64,000 nt of DNA, taken from Arthrobacter caoxuetaonis. Lineage in GTDB: Bacteria > Actinomycetota > Actinomycetes > Actinomycetales > Micrococcaceae. The notes under the pieces were generated by a model. It searched no databases. It saw only the letters and a program-made list of their open reading frames with translations, and was not told the origin of the DNA. Made by a program: the position numbers and the translations under genes. Shown piece by piece: positions 8,579 to 18,019 of the stretch; position 1 is the stretch's first letter, and each line of letters opens with the position of its first letter. Where the stretch lies: NCBI RefSeq assembly GCF_023921125.1, contig NZ_CP099466.1, positions 1,798,001 to 1,862,000 on the forward strand, given 5' to 3'.

Positions 8579-9364
8579 ATGAAATGGGATCCCACACAGT
8601 ATTCGCGCTTCTCCGGCCTCCGGGACCGGCCGTTCCATGACCTGTTGGGCCGGGTCGGAGCAGATGCTCCGGCATGGGTCACTGATCTCGGCTGCGGGAG
8701 CGGGGAACTGACCGCTGTCCTGGCTGCGCGCTGGCCGGACGCAGCAGTGCGGGGGATCGATTCGTCCGTGGACATGATCGGCTCAGCCCGTGCCTTGGAG
8801 GGTGCGCCGGCCAACCTGGACTTCTCCGCCGGAAGCATCCAGGACTGGGAGCCGCCGCAGGGGCAGGGTCCCGGGGTACTGCTTTCCAATGCGGCACTGC
8901 AGTGGGTGCCCGGACACCAGGAACTCCTCCGGCACTGGTCCAAGCAGCTTGATGCCGGATCGTGGATCGCTGTCCAGGTCCCGGGCAACTTCGGCGCGCT
9001 TTCCCACGTGCTCATGCGCGAACTCGCCCAGACTCCCCGGTGGTCCTCGGCGCTCGCGGGTGTCCTGCGGGGAGAAGACTCCGTGTCTGAACCCGATGAG
9101 TACCTGGAACTGCTGGTAGAGGCCGGATACGACGCCGATGTGTGGGAAACCAGCTACCAGCAGGTTTTGGCCGGATCCGACCCTGTCCTTGACTGGGTGC
9201 GCGGCACAGCGCTTCGTCCGGTCATGAATGCACTGCCGGCCGGGGATTACCAGGCTTTCGAAGCGGAGTACGGCCAGCTCCTGCGGACTGCCTACCCGCC
9301 CAAGAGCTGGGGAACTGTCTTTCCGTTCCGCCGGATCTTCCTGGTGGCCCGCAAGCGCGCCTAA
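8579..9364 (+). CDS. tam: Trans-aconitate 2-methyltransferase family protein
   Basis: A class I S-adenosylmethionine-dependent methyltransferase of 261 residues. The N-terminus MKWDPTQYSRFSGLRDRPF is the hallmark of the Tam family. The SAM loop DLGCGSGELT is at about 36-45, the acidic motif II lies in VRGIDSSVDMI, and SNAALQWVPGH is the family post-I region. Tam methylates trans-aconitate, a spontaneous by-product of cis-aconitate that inhibits aconitase. The start has a -10 box seven bases upstream. It stands alone, convergent with the MBL-fold gene 16 bases away. The assignment to trans-aconitate rests on the family signature. Confidence 0.88.
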   Translation: MKWDPTQYSRFSGLRDRPFHDLLGRVGADAPAWVTDLGCGSGELTAVLAARWPDAAVRGIDSSVDMIGSARALEGAPANLDFSAGSIQDWEPPQGQGPGVLLSNAALQWVPGHQELLRHWSKQLDAGSWIAVQVPGNFGALSHVLMRELAQTPRWSSALAGVLRGEDSVSEPDEYLELLVEAGYDADVWETSYQQVLAGSDPVLDWVRGTALRPVMNALPAGDYQAFEAEYGQLLRTAYPPKSWGTVFPFRRIFLVARKRA

Positions 9365-9380
9365 CCGGGCAGGGCAGTTC

Positions 9381-10028
9381 CTACCAGCCCCGCTCCTTCC
9401 ACTCCGCCAGGTGCGGCCGCTCTGCTCCCAGGGTGGTGCCGGCGCCGTGGCCCGGATGCACGATCGTGTCATCGGGCAGGTATTCGAAGATACGTTCGAT
9501 TACGTCGTTGATCAGCGACGAGAACCGCGCCGGATCCTTCTGCGTATTTCCGACGCCTCCGGGGAAGAGGGAGTCACCGGTGAACAAGTGGGCGGGCCCG
9601 TCTGGGTCCCGGAAGAGCAGGGCAACGGATCCGGGGGTGTGGCCGCGGAGACCAATGACTTCCAGGTCGAACCCGTCGAAGTCCAGCACATCGCCGTGCT
9701 TGAGGGGAACGTCCGTGGGGACCGGGATGTCGGCGATGTCTTCGGATCCCGCGGCGGTGCGCGCGCCGGTGGCTTCGGCTGCCTCGGCGAGCGCCCGCAC
9801 ATGGTCCCAGTGGCTGTGCGTGGTGATGATCATCCGCACCGAGGCCTGCGACACTCCGCCGTACAGGTCGCCTGCACCGGCGTCGAGCACTTCCTGGATG
9901 CGGGCGAAGTCATCCGCCGCATCAATGAGCACCTGGTCTCCTGAATTCTTGGCCGTCAGCACATAGACGTTGTTGTCCATAGAACCCACGGAGGCACTTC
10001 GAATAGAAACATTTTGGGTATCCAGCAT
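9381..10028 (-). CDS. MBL-fold metallohydrolase, glyoxalase II-like
   Basis: A 215-residue metallo-beta-lactamase-fold hydrolase. The zinc ligands are in THSHWDH, with HxHxDH at 71-76, followed by GHTPGSVALLF, FTGDSLF and HPGHGAGTT in the normal order. Short enzymes of this kind cleave thioesters or lactones in the cytosol; glyoxalase II (hydroxyacylglutathione hydrolase) is the best-known relative. Actinobacteria mostly use mycothiol, so a mycothiol-linked substrate is possible but not shown. I chose ATG 10028 because TAGACT lies seven bases upstream with no Shine-Dalgarno. The longer frame to 10208 encodes a basic, non-homologous stretch. It is divergent from the ABC exporter pair. Confidence 0.88.
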   Translation of the reverse strand: MLDTQNVSIRSASVGSMDNNVYVLTAKNSGDQVLIDAADDFARIQEVLDAGAGDLYGGVSQASVRMIITTHSHWDHVRALAEAAEATGARTAAGSEDIADIPVPTDVPLKHGDVLDFDGFDLEVIGLRGHTPGSVALLFRDPDGPAHLFTGDSLFPGGVGNTQKDPARFSSLINDVIERIFEYLPDDTIVHPGHGAGTTLGAERPHLAEWKERGW

Positions 10029-10035
10029 GCGCCTT

Positions 10036-10041
10036 AGTCTA
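10036..10041 (-). promoter_or_regulatory. -10 box of the MBL-fold gene (leaderless)
   Basis: TAGACT on the minus strand, seven bases before the ATG at 10028, with no Shine-Dalgarno between them. Confidence 0.5.
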
Positions 10042-10153
10042 GAGGCAGCCGAGGGACGCACACCCAGACGCGTCAATCCCTTGTACCTCCCCGGTGCCCG
10101 GGCGTACGTTCTTATGGTGCCGGCGTACTGCCGGGCTATCCCGGGAGGACAGG

Positions 10154-11887
10154 GTGCTTGTAAGGCTCGTTCGAGACAACCTGGCACCCTACAAGGGCGC
10201 CGTCGCAATCGTCGTCATCCTGCAGTTCCTGCAGACCGCTGCCACGCTGTTCCTGCCCACGCTGAACGCGGACATCATTGACCAGGGCGTCGTGAAGGGG
10301 GATACCGGCACCATCGCGTCCATCGGGACATGGATGCTTGCGGTCACTGCAGGACAGGTCGTGTGTTCCGTCGCGGCCACCTACTACTCCGCCCGGACCG
10401 CCATGCGGGTGGGCCGGAACGTGCGCGGGGCGCTCTTCACCAACGTGGAGACGTTCTCCGCCCGGGAGGTGGGGATGTTCGGCGCGCCGTCGCTCATCAC
10501 GCGCACCACCAACGATGTCCAGCAGGTTCAGATGTCCCTGCTGATGACCATGACCATGATGGTCTCCGCACCGATCATGGGGGTGGGCGGCGTCCTGCTG
10601 GCACTGAACCAGGACATTCCGCTGTCAGGGATCCTGCTGCTGATCCTGCCTGTCCTGTTCGTGGTCATCATCCTGGTCCTGCGGCGCCTGGTCCCGCTGT
10701 TCAGGAGGGCGCAGCGGCAAATCGACCGCGTCAACGGGGTCCTGCGGGAGCAGATCATGGGCATCGCCGTCATCCGCGCCTTTGTCCGGGAACGGACAGA
10801 GGAGCAGCGCTTCGACGGCGCCAACCGTGATCTCACGGGCACCCAGCTGCGTGTCTCGCAGTACCTGGCGCTCCTGTTCCCGGCAACGATGCTGGTGGCC
10901 AACCTGGCAACTGTTGCGGTGGTGTGGTTCGGAGCCTTCCGGATCGATGCGGGGCAGATGCAGATTGGCGCCCTCACCGCGTTCATCGCCTACATCATGC
11001 AGATCCTGATGGCAGTTCTGATGTCGATGTTCATGATCATGATGCTTCCCCGCGCGGCGGTGTGCGCAGAGCGCATCTATGAAGTGCTGGACACGCGCAC
11101 CAGCGTGCAGGACGCGCCCGGTGCCGCGGCATTGGAGTACGACGGCGGCCGGCTGGTGTTCTCGGACGTGGGCTACACGTATCCAGGCGCCGAGGCCCCG
11201 GTACTTCACGGCATCACTTTCGAAGCACTTCCAGGGCAGACGACGGCGGTCATTGGTTCAACGGGATCGGGAAAGTCCACACTGCTCAACCTGGTCCCGC
11301 GGCTGCTGGACCCGACTGCGGGACACATCACCGTAGACGGACAGGACACCGCCGCAGTAACGCTGCAGTCCCTCCGCAGCGGAATCGGTCTGGTCCCGCA
11401 GCGGGCACACCTGTTCTCCGGGACCATTGCCACCAACCTCAGGTTCGGGAAGCCGGACGCCACGGACGACGAACTCTGGGAGGCACTGGAGATTGCGCAG
11501 GCGGCGGATTTCGTGCGTGCAGCCGAAGGCGGACTCGATCACGGGGTGGAGCAGGGCGGCGGGAACTTCTCCGGCGGGCAGCGGCAGCGGCTGGCCATCG
11601 CCAGGGCGCTGGTGGTCCAGCCGGACATCTACCTCTTCGATGACAGCTTCTCGGCCCTGGACTTCGCCACTGATGCGAGGCTCCGCGCGGCCCTGAAGGA
11701 ACGGACCGCGCACGCGACGGTGGTGGTCGTTGCCCAGCGGGTCAACACGATTACGGACGCCGCGCGGATCGTGGTCCTTGAGGAAGGGCGTATCTCCGGG
11801 ATCGGCAGCCATGCCGAGCTGATGGAGTCCAGTCCTGCCTACCGCGAGATCGTGTCCTCCCAGCTCACGCCGGAGGAGGCCCTGTGA
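10154..11887 (+). CDS. ABC exporter half-transporter with degenerate Walker B
   Basis: One half of a heterodimeric ABC exporter (type IV fold), 577 residues: six membrane helices in the first 310 or so residues, then a nucleotide-binding domain. Walker A is GSTGSGKST near 367 and the signature is NFSGGQRQR near 470. Walker B reads YLFDDSF, so the usual catalytic Glu is Asp. In heterodimers such as TM287/288 this marks the member that carries the silent ATP site. The GTG start at 10154 has GGAGGA about six bases upstream; starting 20 codons earlier would add a non-homologous peptide. Its stop overlaps the next start (GTGA). The substrate is not known; multidrug or lipid export is typical of the family. 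Confidence 0.92.
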   Translation: MLVRLVRDNLAPYKGAVAIVVILQFLQTAATLFLPTLNADIIDQGVVKGDTGTIASIGTWMLAVTAGQVVCSVAATYYSARTAMRVGRNVRGALFTNVETFSAREVGMFGAPSLITRTTNDVQQVQMSLLMTMTMMVSAPIMGVGGVLLALNQDIPLSGILLLILPVLFVVIILVLRRLVPLFRRAQRQIDRVNGVLREQIMGIAVIRAFVRERTEEQRFDGANRDLTGTQLRVSQYLALLFPATMLVANLATVAVVWFGAFRIDAGQMQIGALTAFIAYIMQILMAVLMSMFMIMMLPRAAVCAERIYEVLDTRTSVQDAPGAAALEYDGGRLVFSDVGYTYPGAEAPVLHGITFEALPGQTTAVIGSTGSGKSTLLNLVPRLLDPTAGHITVDGQDTAAVTLQSLRSGIGLVPQRAHLFSGTIATNLRFGKPDATDDELWEALEIAQAADFVRAAEGGLDHGVEQGGGNFSGGQRQRLAIARALVVQPDIYLFDDSFSALDFATDARLRAALKERTAHATVVVVAQRVNTITDAARIVVLEEGRISGIGSHAELMESSPAYREIVSSQLTPEEAL

Positions 11888-13800
11888 GCATGCACGGGCG
11901 CGCACCGGCAGCCAAGCCGGTCAACTTCGCCTCCTCCACGGCCCGCCTGCTCCGCCTGCTCTCCCCGGACAGCTGGCGGGTCGCGGCAGTCCTGGTGTTC
12001 GGCATCGTCTCCGTCGCGCTCGCAGTCACGGCACCAAAGGTCCTCGGTGACGCAACCAATGTCATCTTCGACGGAGTCATCGGGGCGACGCTGGCTCCGG
12101 GGGTCCCGAAGGCAGACCAGGTGCAGGCCCTGCGCTCCTCAGGCGAGGACCAGCTCGCCGACATGCTCGCTGCCATGGACGCCGTACCGGGCCAGGGAAT
12201 CGACTTCGATGCCCTGGCAGCCCTCCTGGCCGGAGTGCTTGCCATCTACCTGGCTTCCTTTTTCTTCGGCTGGGCGCAGGCACGCGTAACGGCCCGGGTC
12301 GTGCAGAACGCCATGTACCGCCTGCGCCGGGACGTAGACGCGAAACTGTTCCGTCTGCCCATGTCCCACTTCCAGCGCCAGTCCCGCGGCGACGTGCTGA
12401 GCCGGGTCACCAATGACATCGACAACCTGGCGCAGACTCTTTCCCAGAGCATCACCCAGGTCATTACCTCAGTGCTCACCATCATCGGGGTGCTGGGCAT
12501 GATGCTGTGGATCTCGCCGCTGCTGGCACTGATCGCACTGATTACCGTCCCCCTGTCAGCGCTGGTGACCATCCTGATCGCCCGGCGCTCGCAGGTTCAG
12601 TTCAAAGCGCAGTGGAAGACCACGGGCGAGGTTAACGGCTACATCGAGGAGATGTTCACCGGACAGGACGTGGTGAAGGCGTTTGGCCAGCAGGAGCGCG
12701 TCGTTGAAGGATTCCAGCCGGCCAACGAGTCGCTCTATTCATCCTCCTTCCGGGCACAGTTCGTTTCCGGAATCATCATGCCGACCATGACGTTCATTTC
12801 GAACCTCAACTATGTGGCGGTCGCCGTCGTTGGCGGTATCCAGGTTGCCGGCGGTGCCTTGTCCATTGGGGGAGTGCAGGCGTTCGTCCAGTACAGCCGG
12901 CAGTTCAGCCAACCCCTGGGACAGCTCGGCGGACTGATCAACATGCTCCAGTCCGGCATTGCCTCGGCTGAACGTGTCTTCGCCCTGCTCGATGCGCCCG
13001 AAATGGGACCCGATCCGAAGGACCCGGTCCGGCCGGGCCTGGTCCGCGGAGACGTCGCCTTCCGCCACGTGTCCTTCTCCTACTCCCCGGATGCCCCCCT
13101 GATCCAGGATCTTTCCTTCGAGGCCAAGCCGGGGCAAACCGTCGCGATCGTGGGACCCACCGGTGCTGGAAAAACCACCCTGGTGAACCTCCTGATGCGT
13201 TTCTACGACATTGACGCCGGGGAGATCACCATTGACGGGGTCAACACCATGGACATGACGCGGGACGACGTGCGCCGCTGCATCGGCATGGTGCTGCAGG
13301 ATGCCTGGCTGTTCGAAGGAACGATCCGGGAGAACCTGGCATACGGAGCACCGGATGCCACCGAGGAGCAGATCGTTGCCGCTGCCCAGGCCACGCATGT
13401 GGACCACTTCGTCCGTTCACTGCCCGAGGGATATGACACTGTCCTGGGCGCCGACGGCGGATCGCTGAGCCAGGGCCAGCGGCAGCTCATGACGATCGCC
13501 CGCGCCTGGCTGGCCAACCCGGCAATCCTGATACTGGACGAGGCCACCAGTTCGGTGGACACCCGTACCGAAGTAGCTATCCGGCTCGCGCTCGGAGCCC
13601 TGCGAGAGGCACGGACCAGTTTCGTGATCGCCCACCGTCTCTCCACCATCAGGGACGCGGACGTCATCCTGGCAGTGCGGGAGGGCAGGATCGTGGAGCA
13701 GGGCACGCACGAAGCCCTGCTGGAGGCCGGCGGCTTCTATTCGGAGCTCTACCGCTCCCAGTTCAGCGAACCGGCCACCGCGGCAGAACTCCCCGAATAG
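11884..13800 (+). CDS. ABC exporter half-transporter with canonical Walker B and altered signature
   Basis: The second half of the exporter, 638 residues. Compared with its partner it has a longer N-terminus and an insert of about 50 residues between the first two helices (about 60-110), rich in Ala, Asp and Gln. Walker A is GPTGAGKTT near 423. The signature is LSQGQ near 527 rather than LSGGQ. Walker B is LILDEATSSVD with the catalytic Glu. This is exactly complementary to the first gene: one consensus and one degenerate ATP site would form at the dimer interface. The genes overlap in GTGA, so equal production is likely. A GntR regulator follows about 100 bases later and may control them. 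Confidence 0.93.
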   Translation: MSMHGRAPAAKPVNFASSTARLLRLLSPDSWRVAAVLVFGIVSVALAVTAPKVLGDATNVIFDGVIGATLAPGVPKADQVQALRSSGEDQLADMLAAMDAVPGQGIDFDALAALLAGVLAIYLASFFFGWAQARVTARVVQNAMYRLRRDVDAKLFRLPMSHFQRQSRGDVLSRVTNDIDNLAQTLSQSITQVITSVLTIIGVLGMMLWISPLLALIALITVPLSALVTILIARRSQVQFKAQWKTTGEVNGYIEEMFTGQDVVKAFGQQERVVEGFQPANESLYSSSFRAQFVSGIIMPTMTFISNLNYVAVAVVGGIQVAGGALSIGGVQAFVQYSRQFSQPLGQLGGLINMLQSGIASAERVFALLDAPEMGPDPKDPVRPGLVRGDVAFRHVSFSYSPDAPLIQDLSFEAKPGQTVAIVGPTGAGKTTLVNLLMRFYDIDAGEITIDGVNTMDMTRDDVRRCIGMVLQDAWLFEGTIRENLAYGAPDATEEQIVAAAQATHVDHFVRSLPEGYDTVLGADGGSLSQGQRQLMTIARAWLANPAILILDEATSSVDTRTEVAIRLALGALREARTSFVIAHRLSTIRDADVILAVREGRIVEQGTHEALLEAGGFYSELYRSQFSEPATAAELPE

Positions 13801-13903
13801 TCCCGCCGCCGCACCCCGAACCGCCCGCTGGCAGCCCTGGCGTGGCAAGATGGATCAGGACCCCGCACGGGCGGGCGCAGACAGCAGAACAGAAAGCGGT
13901 GGC

Positions 13904-14281
13904 ATGGACGACGGCGTACTCGGCTGGGTGCGGATCGACGGAACCAGTTCGGTCCCGCCCTTCGAACAGCTGCGGCTGCAGATCCTCGATGCCGCCAATG
14001 ACGGAACCCTGGCTGTCGGAACCCGGCTGCCTCCTGTCCGGGCGCTGGCCGCCCAGCTGGGACTGGCCGTCAATACCGTCGCCCGGGCCTACCGTGAGCT
14101 GGAGCAGGCAGAGATCGTCACGACCCGGTCCCGCGCAGGTACTGTCGTGGCTGCCGCCGGAGACAACGGCCGCAGGCGTGTCGCCGAGGCGGCCCGTGTC
14201 TTTGCCGACGCGGTCAAGGCCAACGGCATGGATCCGAAGGCCGCGCTCTCCTACGTGGAAGCGGCCCTACGCCAGGGGTGA
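13904..14281 (+). CDS. GntR family regulator, YtrA-like
   Basis: A short DNA-binding regulator of 125 residues. The winged helix is at about 15-80 (PPFEQLRLQILDAA, GTRLPPVRALAAQLGL, NTVARAYRELEQAEIV, the GntR signature), followed by only a short helical tail and no large ligand domain. That architecture is the YtrA subfamily, whose members usually repress neighbouring ABC transporter genes. The ABC exporter pair directly upstream on the same strand fits. The ATG at 13904 has GAAAG about eight bases before it; an ATG at 13850 would add 18 non-homologous residues. It ends 13 bases before the LexA box of uvrA. Confidence 0.85.
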   Translation: MDDGVLGWVRIDGTSSVPPFEQLRLQILDAANDGTLAVGTRLPPVRALAAQLGLAVNTVARAYRELEQAEIVTTRSRAGTVVAAAGDNGRRRVAEAARVFADAVKANGMDPKAALSYVEAALRQG

Positions 14282-14293
14282 ACACGCCTGCCG

Positions 14294-14309
14294 TCGAATA
14301 CATTTTCGA
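14294..14309. promoter_or_regulatory. LexA (SOS) box upstream of uvrA
   Basis: TCGAATACATTTTCGA has perfect half-sites TCGAA and TTCGA six bases apart, matching the Gram-positive/actinobacterial LexA operator (TCGAAC-N4-GTTCGA type) in spacing and outer bases. It ends 17 bases before the uvrA GTG, so LexA bound here would block transcription. Confidence 0.85.
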
Positions 14310-14326
14310 ATCAGGATTGATCTACA

Positions 14327-17230
14327 GTGGAAAACGTGTCTATCGCGACTTCACTGACTCCTGGCCAAAATCCGCATCAGAGCGCAGATCTCTCCCGTCT
14401 GGTCGTTAAGGGCGCCCGGGAACATAACCTGCGCAACGTCGACCTGGACCTTCCCCGGGACGCCATGATCGTGTTCACCGGCTTGTCCGGGTCCGGCAAG
14501 TCCTCCCTGGCCTTCGACACCATCTTTGCCGAGGGCCAGCGCCGATACGTGGAGTCGCTGTCCTCCTACGCCCGGATGTTCCTGGGCCAGGTGGACAAGC
14601 CGGATGTCGACTTCATCGAGGGGCTTTCTCCCGCGGTGTCGATCGACCAGAAGTCCACCAGCAAGAACCCGCGGTCCACGGTCGGCACCATCACCGAAAT
14701 CCACGACTACATGCGCCTGCTCTGGGCCCGCGTAGGCACCCCGTTCTGCCCGGTCTGCGGTGAGCCGGTCAGCCGGCAGACGCCCCAGCAGATCACGGAC
14801 CAGCTGCTGGAACTGGAAGAGGGCACCCGCTACCAGATCCTGGCGCCGGTGGTCCGGGGCCGCAAGGGCGAATTCGTGGACCTGTTCAAGGACCTTGCCG
14901 CCAAGGGCTATTCCCGGGCAAAGGTGGACGGGAAGCAGATCCAGCTTTCGGATCCGCCCAAGCTCGGCAAGCAGTACAAACACACCATCGAGGTGGTCGT
15001 TGACCGCCTGGTTGCCAAGGAAGGCATCCGGCAGCGGCTTACCGATTCCGTGGAAACCGCGCTGGGACTGGCCGACGGCCGGGTGCTGGCCGACTTTGTG
15101 GATCTGGAAGAGGACAGCCCCGAGAGGATCCGTTCCTTCTCGGAACACCTGGCCTGCCCGAATGAACATCCGCTGGCCATTGACGAGATCGAACCCCGGT
15201 CCTTCTCCTTCAACAACCCGTTCGGTGCCTGCCCTGTCTGCACCGGCATCGGCTCACGCCTGGAAGTCGATGAAGAACTCGTTGTTCCCAATCCGAACCT
15301 GAGCCTTGCTGCGGGAGCAATCGCCCCCTGGTCCATGGGTACCGCGACCAGTGAGTACTGGAACCGCCTGCTCGCTGGACTGGCCAAGGACATGGGCTTC
15401 TCCATGGACGTTCCGTGGAAGAAGCTCCCCGCCAAGGCACGCGAGGCCATCCTGCACGGCAAGGACCACAAGGTCGTCGTGCAGTACCGCAACCGCTTCG
15501 GCCGCGAACGGAAATACACCACCGGGTTCGAAGGCGTCATCGGGTACATCAAGCGCAAGCACCAGGAAACCGAGTCTGAGAGCTCGCGGGACCGCTACGA
15601 AGAGTACATGCGCGAAATTGCCTGCCCGGAGTGCGGCGGTGCGCGACTGAACCCGGCTTCGCTCTCGGTCCTGATCAACAAGCGCAACATCGCCGAGGTC
15701 AGCGGCATGCCGCTGCGGGACGCTGCAGACTTCTTCGAGAACCTGACCCTGACGCCGCGTGAGGCGAAGATCGGCGAGCAGGTCCTCAAGGAGATCAAGG
15801 CACGCCTGACCTTCCTGCTCGACGTCGGACTCGAATACCTCAGCCTGGACCGCCCGGCCGCGACCCTGTCCGGCGGCGAAGCCCAGCGCATCCGCCTGGC
15901 CACCCAGATCGGTTCCGGCCTGGTGGGCGTCCTGTACGTCCTCGACGAACCCTCCATCGGTCTGCACCAGCGGGACAACCGCCGCCTCATCGAGACGCTG
16001 GCGCGGCTGCGCAACCTCGGCAACACCCTCATCGTGGTTGAACACGACGAAGACACCATCCACGAAGCCGACTGGATTGTCGATGTGGGACCCGGTGCGG
16101 GGGAGGCCGGCGGCGAAATCGTCCACTCCGGCCCCTTGTCCGAGCTCCTGACCAACACCCGCTCCATCACGGGTGACTACCTCGCCGGCCGGCGGAAGAT
16201 CGAAATTCCGGCCAAGCGCCGCAAGATCGACAAGGCCCGCCAGCTGAAGATCATCGGCGCACGGGAAAACAACCTGCGCAACCTCACCGTCAACATCCCG
16301 CTGGGCGTTTTCACCGCGGTCACCGGGGTGAGCGGCTCCGGCAAGTCCACCCTCATCAACGACATCCTCTACCGGGTGCTGGCCAGCAAGCTCAACGGCG
16401 CCAAGCACGTGGCCGGCCGCCACACCCAGGTGGACGGCCTGGAGCACCTGGACAAGGTCATCCACGTTGACCAGAGCCCCATCGGACGCACCCCGCGGTC
16501 CAACGCGGCCACCTACACCGGCGTCTTCGACCACATCCGCAAGTTGTTCGCGGAGACCACCGAAGCCAAAGTACGCGGCTACCTGCCGGGACGGTTCTCC
16601 TTCAACGTGAAGGGCGGCCGCTGCGAAGCCTGCCACGGTGACGGAACGCTGAAGATCGAAATGAACTTCCTTCCGGATGTCTACGTGCCCTGCGAGGTCT
16701 GCCACGGCGCCCGTTTCAACCGCGAAACCCTGGAAGTCCATTACAAGGGCAAGAACATTGCCGAGATCCTGGACATGCCGATTGCCGAGGCCGCAGAGTT
16801 CTTTGCAGCTTTCAGCCCGATTGCCCGGCACCTGAACACCCTGGTGGACGTTGGACTGGGCTACGTGCGCCTGGGACAGCCGGCGACCACCCTGTCCGGC
16901 GGCGAAGCCCAGCGCGTGAAGCTGGCCGCCGAGCTGCAGAAGCGCTCCAACGGCCGCAGCGTCTACGTCCTTGACGAGCCCACCACCGGGCTGCACTTCG
17001 AGGATGTCCGCAAACTGCTCATGGTCCTGCAGGGCCTGGTGGACAAGGGGAACACCGTAATCACCATCGAGCACAACCTCGATGTCATCAAGAGCGCCGA
17101 CTGGATCATCGACCTCGGTCCCGACGGCGGTACGGGCGGCGGCCAGGTTGTCGCCTCCGGAACCCCCGAGAAGGTGGCGAAGTCGCCCGAGAGCCACACC
17201 GGGCATTTCCTGGCCGAGATCCTCAGCTAG
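14327..17230 (+). CDS. uvrA: UvrABC system protein A
   Basis: The damage-recognition ATPase of nucleotide excision repair, 967 residues, close to the usual length. The first ATP site GLSGSGKSS is at 52-60 and the second, GVSGSGKST, near 666. Both ABC signatures (TLSGGEAQR) and Walker B regions ([13 protein letters not shown] and [13 protein letters not shown]) are intact. Zinc-binding pairs are visible in [15 protein letters not shown], and CEACHGDG with CEVCHGAR. The GTG at 14327 is preceded by AGGA at 14313-14316. The second GTG (14336) would also keep all domains. A LexA box just upstream indicates SOS induction. It stands alone, 93 bases before the HAD gene. Confidence 0.98.
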   Translation: MENVSIATSLTPGQNPHQSADLSRLVVKGAREHNLRNVDLDLPRDAMIVFTGLSGSGKSSLAFDTIFAEGQRRYVESLSSYARMFLGQVDKPDVDFIEGLSPAVSIDQKSTSKNPRSTVGTITEIHDYMRLLWARVGTPFCPVCGEPVSRQTPQQITDQLLELEEGTRYQILAPVVRGRKGEFVDLFKDLAAKGYSRAKVDGKQIQLSDPPKLGKQYKHTIEVVVDRLVAKEGIRQRLTDSVETALGLADGRVLADFVDLEEDSPERIRSFSEHLACPNEHPLAIDEIEPRSFSFNNPFGACPVCTGIGSRLEVDEELVVPNPNLSLAAGAIAPWSMGTATSEYWNRLLAGLAKDMGFSMDVPWKKLPAKAREAILHGKDHKVVVQYRNRFGRERKYTTGFEGVIGYIKRKHQETESESSRDRYEEYMREIACPECGGARLNPASLSVLINKRNIAEVSGMPLRDAADFFENLTLTPREAKIGEQVLKEIKARLTFLLDVGLEYLSLDRPAATLSGGEAQRIRLATQIGSGLVGVLYVLDEPSIGLHQRDNRRLIETLARLRNLGNTLIVVEHDEDTIHEADWIVDVGPGAGEAGGEIVHSGPLSELLTNTRSITGDYLAGRRKIEIPAKRRKIDKARQLKIIGARENNLRNLTVNIPLGVFTAVTGVSGSGKSTLINDILYRVLASKLNGAKHVAGRHTQVDGLEHLDKVIHVDQSPIGRTPRSNAATYTGVFDHIRKLFAETTEAKVRGYLPGRFSFNVKGGRCEACHGDGTLKIEMNFLPDVYVPCEVCHGARFNRETLEVHYKGKNIAEILDMPIAEAAEFFAAFSPIARHLNTLVDVGLGYVRLGQPATTLSGGEAQRVKLAAELQKRSNGRSVYVLDEPTTGLHFEDVRKLLMVLQGLVDKGNTVITIEHNLDVIKSADWIIDLGPDGGTGGGQVVASGTPEKVAKSPESHTGHFLAEILS

Positions 17231-17323
17231 GGTTCCCGGAAGGAGGCCCGGCATGCCGGAGACATATTCCTTCCGCGTCATACGTTTTTCCCGGTGACCG
17301 TTCCTCTGTGGGAAGCTAGGCCG

Positions 17324-18019
17324 GTGAAACATCTCCGGCTCCTGGTCCTCTTCGATCTCGACGGGACCCTTGTAGACCCTGCAGGCAGCATCACCGGCGG
17401 CATTAGTGCGGCGCTTGCCGCTTCCGGACTCCCCGTCCCGCCGCCCGCGGACCTCCAGCAGATGGTGGGACCGGCCCTGTCAGAGTCCCTGACGCGTATA
17501 GCCCGGGTGCCGGCCGACCAGCTGGACACCGTGATCGCGCACTACCGCCGGGGCTACCGGGACACGGGAATGGCCGCCAGCCGGCCCTACCCCGGCATCG
17601 CCGACGCCGTCCGGGAACTCCGTGACGCCGGCTGCATCACTGCAGTCGCAACGCAGAAACCGGAGCCGCTTGCCGGCGATCTGCTTCGCGTCCAGGGCCT
17701 TGGACACCTTTTCGCTTCCGTGCACGGTTCACCTGCCGACGAGCGGGCCGTGGCCGCAGACGGAAAAACTTCCATCATCCGGGCGGCCCTGGAGCGCCAT
17801 GCGGGAGAGTATTCCGCCGCAGTCATGATCGGCGACCGGATGCACGACGTGCACGGTGCCGCAGCAAACGGCGTTCCCTGCATCGGGGTGTCCTGGGGTT
17901 TCGCTGCCCCGGGGGAACTGGCAGCAGCAGGCGCTGCCGCCGTCGTTGACCTCCCCGGCCAGCTCAGGGACGCCGTGCGGTCCGCGGCGGAAACGGCAGG
18001 TGCCCGTGGGGCTGTATAA
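17324..18019 (+). CDS. HAD family hydrolase, phosphoglycolate phosphatase-like
   Basis: A 231-residue haloacid-dehalogenase phosphatase. The nucleophile motif LFDLDGTLVDP is near the N-terminus, motif II Thr is in TAVATQKPEP, and motif IV is MIGDRMHDVHGA. The cap sequence (about 25-85) is the helical C1 type found in phosphoglycolate phosphatases. The substrate is likely a small phosphorylated metabolite; glycolate phosphate is possible but unproven. GTG 17324 is chosen because GGAAG lies eight bases upstream. The alternative GTG at 17294 has no such site. The 3' end overlaps the acyltransferase gene by 14 bases, suggesting coupling. Confidence 0.85.
   Translation: MKHLRLLVLFDLDGTLVDPAGSITGGISAALAASGLPVPPPADLQQMVGPALSESLTRIARVPADQLDTVIAHYRRGYRDTGMAASRPYPGIADAVRELRDAGCITAVATQKPEPLAGDLLRVQGLGHLFASVHGSPADERAVAADGKTSIIRAALERHAGEYSAAVMIGDRMHDVHGAAANGVPCIGVSWGFAAPGELAAAGAAAVVDLPGQLRDAVRSAAETAGARGAV

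Noticed and set aside
15254..17332. 692-codon minus-strand open frame over uvrA
   Set aside because: Fully antisense to uvrA, low-complexity composition, no motifs; it results from third-position GC bias.
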